Both the position numbers and the translations under genes were made by a program. The notes under the pieces were generated by a model. It was given only the letters and a program-made list of their open reading frames with translations. It was not told the DNA's origin and searched no databases. From Nocardioides guangzhouensis (GTDB taxonomy: Bacteria > Actinomycetota > Actinomycetes > Propionibacteriales > Nocardioidaceae), in NCBI RefSeq assembly GCF_004519545.1, contig NZ_SDKM01000018.1, positions 36,872 through 100,871 on the forward strand: a DNA stretch of 64,000 nt. Reading direction: 5' to 3'. Of this stretch, positions 61,101 to 64,000 are shown piece after piece; the first letter of the stretch is position 1; each line of letters starts with the position of its first letter.

Positions 61101-62525
61101 TCAGCGTGCGGGCCGGGAGAGCCGGTCGAGGAACGCGGTGAGCAGGGCCTCGCGCATCGCGGGGGAGGCGACGTCGAGCAGGGCGTTGACCTCGGCCATC
61201 CGGTCCGGCAGCACGAGCCCGGCTCCCGTCGACGCGGCGTCGCCGAGCAGCCCGCTGGCGGCGAGCAGCCCATCGAAGTCCTCGTCGGAGAGCGCGGCCG
61301 GGTCGAGCGCCTCGATGAACGCCACCACCTCGTCGTCGACGGTCACCGGGCCGGCTTCGACCGCCGCCTGCACGGAGGCGCCGAGCGCGGTCAGGAAGTC
61401 GTCGACCACGTCCAGCGTGGCCGCGCTGACCGAGAGGTGGATCGTGGCGGGGGCGCCGGCGTACGACATCTGGGGCTGGACGTACCACCCGCGCGCCGCC
61501 ATCTCGTCGCACACCGTGAACGGGTCGCACGAGTCGTCGGTGGCGAGCGCGACGAGCGTCGAGTCCGGCGGTACGACGACGCGGAGCGGGCCGCCGATGC
61601 CGGCCACGATGCGGTCGACGGCCTCGAAGACCCGCCCGGCCAGCGCGGCGTACCCGTCGTCGCCGATCTCCTGGACCACCGCCCACGCCGCGGCGAGCGG
61701 GCCGCCCGACTTCGTGGACTGCATGGTCGCGTTGAGCATCGTGTAGCCCGGCCAGGCGGCGCTCGCGAAGAACTGCGGCTTCCGCAGCGCCGGGGTGCGG
61801 TGCAGCAGCAGCGAGGTGCCCTTGGGTGCGTAGGCGTACTTGTGCAGGTCGACAGAGATGCTGGTGACGCCCTCGACCGCGAACGTCCACGTCGGCACCG
61901 GCCGGCCGAGCCGCGCGGCGTACGGCAGCACCCAGCCGCCGATGCACGCGTCGACGTGGCAGCGCACGCCACGGGCGGCGGCCGCGGCGGCGACCTCGGT
62001 GACCGGGTCCACCACGCCGTGCGCGTACGACGGAGCGCTGACGGCCACCAGCACCGTGCGGTCGTCGATCGCCGCGGCCATCGCGGCGGCGTCGGCCCGG
62101 AAGTCCGGCCCGACCGGCACCACGACCGCCCCGACCCCGAAGTAGTGCGCGGCCTTGTGGAACGCGGCGTGCGCCGTGGACGGGATCACCATGCGCGGCG
62201 CGGTGATCTCGGGGTGCGCGTCGCGGGCTGCCTGCACCGCCAGCAGCACCGACTCGGTGCCGCCCGACGTGACCGTCCCGACCGCCGTCCGCGGCGCGTC
62301 GAGCAGCCCGCACGCGAAGCCGACCAGCTCGTTCTCCATCGTCAGCAGCGACGGGAACGCGGTCGGGTCCAGCCCGTTCGACCCGGCGTACGCCGCCACG
62401 GCCGCGCGCCCGATGTCGTCCACCTCCGCCAGCCCCGAGTCGTAGACGTAGGCGAGCGTGCGCCCGCCGTGCACCGGCAGGTCACCCGCCTGCAAGTCCC
62501 GCAGCCGGGCCAGCACGTCGGTCAT
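61101..62525 (-). CDS. PLP-dependent decarboxylase, group II (tyrosine/glutamate decarboxylase-like)
   Basis: 474 residues. TSGGTESVLLAV (86-97) binds the phosphate end of PLP, HVDACIGGWVLPY (190-202) supplies the ring Asp, and Lys229 in SVDLHKYAYAPKG forms the Schiff base. The order and spacing resemble sphingosine-phosphate lyase and group II decarboxylases. The last 60 residues form an extra helical tail. The amino-acid substrate is not clear. Its ATG overlaps the stop of the upstream transporter gene by four bases, suggesting the two act on the same compound. Confidence 0.85.
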   Translation of the reverse strand: MTDVLARLRDLQAGDLPVHGGRTLAYVYDSGLAEVDDIGRAAVAAYAGSNGLDPTAFPSLLTMENELVGFACGLLDAPRTAVGTVTSGGTESVLLAVQAARDAHPEITAPRMVIPSTAHAAFHKAAHYFGVGAVVVPVGPDFRADAAAMAAAIDDRTVLVAVSAPSYAHGVVDPVTEVAAAAAARGVRCHVDACIGGWVLPYAARLGRPVPTWTFAVEGVTSISVDLHKYAYAPKGTSLLLHRTPALRKPQFFASAAWPGYTMLNATMQSTKSGGPLAAAWAVVQEIGDDGYAALAGRVFEAVDRIVAGIGGPLRVVVPPDSTLVALATDDSCDPFTVCDEMAARGWYVQPQMSYAGAPATIHLSVSAATLDVVDDFLTALGASVQAAVEAGPVTVDDEVVAFIEALDPAALSDEDFDGLLAASGLLGDAASTGAGLVLPDRMAEVNALLDVASPAMREALLTAFLDRLSRPAR

Positions 62526-63847
62526 CCGGAAACCTCCTCGAGCTCCTTCGCGGTCAGGGAGTACCGCGCCAGCCACCACAACGACCCCAGCACCAGGACG
62601 GCGGGGACCACCGAGAAGCCGAGCACGATCGCGTTCAGCGCGGAGTCCGGCTGCACCGCGTCGCCGTCGGTCGACGAGCGGTAGCCGCCGACCGCGAGCA
62701 GCAGCGCGAACAGTCCGGGTCCGAGCGCCAGCCCGAGCGTCTCGCCCGCGGTCCAGACGCCGGTGAAGACCCCGGCCCGGTTCTCGCCGGTACGGCGGGC
62801 GTCGGCCGCCGCCGCGTCCGGCAGCATCGCCATCGGGAACACCTGCGCCCCCGCGTAGCCGACGCCGATCAGGCCGGTCGCGACGAACACCACCCAGGCC
62901 GGGGCCTCGCGTGCGGCCAGCGTGCCCACCGCGCCGGTGGCCAGCACGAGCGAGGCGACGACGTACCCCTGCTTCTTGCCGACCCGGGTTCCGAACCGCG
63001 CCCACAGCGGGGTGAGCAGCAGCGCCGGCCCGACGAAGCAGACGAACAGGATCGTGGCCGCGCCCGAGCGCCCGAGGACGTCGCCGGCCAGGTAGTCGAC
63101 GCCCGCGAGCATGCAGCCGGTGGCCAGGGCCTGCAGCACGAACGTGGTCAGCAGCAGCCGGAAGTCACGGGCGCCGCCGACGATCCGGAGCTGGTCGCGC
63201 AGCGTCCCGGCGCCCGGCTGGACCTCGAGGTGCGGCGCCGAGCGGGTGCCGGCGTACGCCCCGATCACACCGGCCAGGATGATCACCGCCATCGCGACGC
63301 CCATCACCCGGTAGCCGTCGCGACCGCCGACCGCGTCCCTGATCAGCGGGGCGGTGGCGCCGGCGAGCATGATCGTGAACGCCAGGATCGCGACCCGCCA
63401 GGACATCAGCCGGGTCCGCTCGTCGTAGGAGTCGGTGATCTCGGCCGGCATCGCGACGTAGGGCACCTGGAAGAACGCGTACGCCGTGGCGCAGCCGAGG
63501 AAGCAGACCAGCACCCAGGCCGCGTCCACCCAGCGGGATCCGACGTCCGGTCCCGCGAACAGCAGCGCGAACAGCACCGCGAGGGAGATGCCACCGCGCA
63601 GCAGCCACGGGCGGCGCGAGCCGCGCGGGTCGATGGTGCGGTCGCTGATCCGCCCGGCGACCGGGTTGAGCACCACGTCCCAGGCCTTGGGCGCGAAGAC
63701 GATGCAGCCGGCCCAGATCGCCGCGATCCCGAGCGAGTCCGTCAGGAACGGCAGCAGCATCAGGCCGGGCACGGTGCCGAACGCGCCGGTCGCGACCGAT
63801 CCCGTGGCGTACCCGAAGCGCACGCTGCGGGGTAGAGGGCCGGGCAT
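62522..63847 (-). CDS. MFS transporter, GPH-like
   Basis: 441 residues with 12 membrane segments. The PKAWDVVLNPVAGRISDRTIDPRGSRRPWLLRGG loop between helices 2 and 3 (D...N.GxxSDR) and PYVAMPAEITDSYDERTRLMSWR are hallmarks of glycoside-pentoside-hexuronide-type symporters, which use cations to bring in sugars or other organic ions. It is probably co-transcribed with the decarboxylase. A TAGAGT -10 (minus strand, 63859-63854) ends 6 bases before the ATG. A long inverted repeat lies just upstream. Confidence 0.85.
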   Translation of the reverse strand: MPGPLPRSVRFGYATGSVATGAFGTVPGLMLLPFLTDSLGIAAIWAGCIVFAPKAWDVVLNPVAGRISDRTIDPRGSRRPWLLRGGISLAVLFALLFAGPDVGSRWVDAAWVLVCFLGCATAYAFFQVPYVAMPAEITDSYDERTRLMSWRVAILAFTIMLAGATAPLIRDAVGGRDGYRVMGVAMAVIILAGVIGAYAGTRSAPHLEVQPGAGTLRDQLRIVGGARDFRLLLTTFVLQALATGCMLAGVDYLAGDVLGRSGAATILFVCFVGPALLLTPLWARFGTRVGKKQGYVVASLVLATGAVGTLAAREAPAWVVFVATGLIGVGYAGAQVFPMAMLPDAAAADARRTGENRAGVFTGVWTAGETLGLALGPGLFALLLAVGGYRSSTDGDAVQPDSALNAIVLGFSVVPAVLVLGSLWWLARYSLTAKELEEVSG

Positions 63848-63872
63848 GCGGGGACTCTAGCGATGACAGCGC

Positions 63873-63960
63873 CGCTGGTTGAGGAGCGAGCGCAGCGAGC
63901 ATCTCGAAACCAAGGCGTCCTGGTTTCGAGACGGGCGCAGGACGCCCTCCTCAACCAGCG
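63873..63960. repeat. Family C inverted repeat (40-bp arms)
   Basis: Left arm 63873-63912 begins CGCTGGTTGAGGAGCGAGCG and ends CTCGAAACCA; right arm 63921-63960 is its imperfect reverse complement (TGGTTTCGAG...CAACCAGCG). The loop is AGGCGTCC. Related single or short forms are at 31561-31602 and 61031-61053. Words such as TGGTTTCGAGAC...GGTTGA are very frequent in Nocardioides genomes (general knowledge), so this is likely a dispersed hairpin repeat. Confidence 0.8.
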
Positions 63961-63968
63961 GCGGGCGG

Positions 63969-64000
63969 TCTAGGGCGTGTCTCCTAAGTGGTCAGCCAGA
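63969..64000. other. Possible end of an insertion sequence at window edge
   Basis: TCTAGGGCGTGTCTCCTAAG continues with TGGTCAGCCAGA to the window end. GGGCGTGTCTC...AAGTGGTC resembles the terminal inverted repeats of some IS5-related elements of high-GC actinobacteria, and the bases before it (CTAG) could be a target duplication. There is too little sequence to decide, and no transposase coding is inside the window. Confidence 0.25.

Overview
The window reads as chromosomal DNA of a very GC-rich actinobacterium, most likely Nocardioides or a close relative. The pointers are a mycothiol glycosyltransferase (mshA), CarD, a senX3-regX3-phoU-gpmA block whose gene content resembles the Mycobacterium mshA/senX3 neighbourhood, GTG starts, and many genes whose start codon lies 6-8 bases after a TANNNT-type -10 box (leaderless transcription). 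The genus is inferred; no rRNA is present. Genes are dense, no gap exceeds 300 bases, and there is no CRISPR array and no complete mobile element.

Layout. 1-1944: a truncated membrane protein, then a SigE-type ECF sigma factor with a one-TM partner. 1997-9839: sugar-nucleotide and wall-glycopolymer genes (fused rmlC-rmlD, rmlB, two LCP ligases, rmlA, two gmd-like dehydratases). 9943-12200: an ArsR-AHSA1 operon and a secreted amidase. 12206-22740: mixed metabolism, with a frameshifted acyl-CoA ligase, an MFS exporter, typA, a second ArsR-AHSA1 operon, a protealysin-type protease with an emfourin-like tail, a broken DHFR-like gene, a racemase and an SDR. 22810-25388: an iron-box-driven adenylation/carrier/acyltransferase protein. 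25629-33831: mshA, a YbjN protein, senX3-regX3, phoU, gpmA, a lipoprotein and a UbiA protein. 34035-44485: carD, then nitrate assimilation (narK, nitrate reductase, FAD/BFD electron carrier, nirB, nirD) joined to siroheme supply (HemD with winged helix, CbiX-like chelatase). 44489-49064: ispF, a membrane Mo-cofactor oxidoreductase, cysS, rlmB. 49144-64000: an AbiEi/DUF559 protein, a membrane phosphoesterase, an acyl-CoA dehydrogenase, DUF4032, SoxR with a split transketolase, tRNA-Thr(UGU), cupin, LuxR, pdxY, an extradiol dioxygenase, ung, a PLP decarboxylase and an MFS transporter.

How genes work together. The rml, gmd and LCP genes can make dTDP-rhamnose and GDP-deoxymannose sugars and attach glycopolymer to the wall. 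RegX3 probably acts on the PHO-box-like repeats before phoU. The narK-to-cbiX run carries nitrate uptake, both reductions and the last steps toward siroheme for NirB in almost continuously overlapping genes. SoxR probably activates the transketolase pair through a 19-bp-spaced promoter.

The most unusual pattern is at gene ends. At least four families of short intergenic repeat lie directly on or within about 10 bases of stop codons, and in three cases the repeat supplies the stop codon itself. Next in interest are the iron-box adenylation/acyltransferase gene, the protease-inhibitor fusion and the SoxR-transketolase pair.
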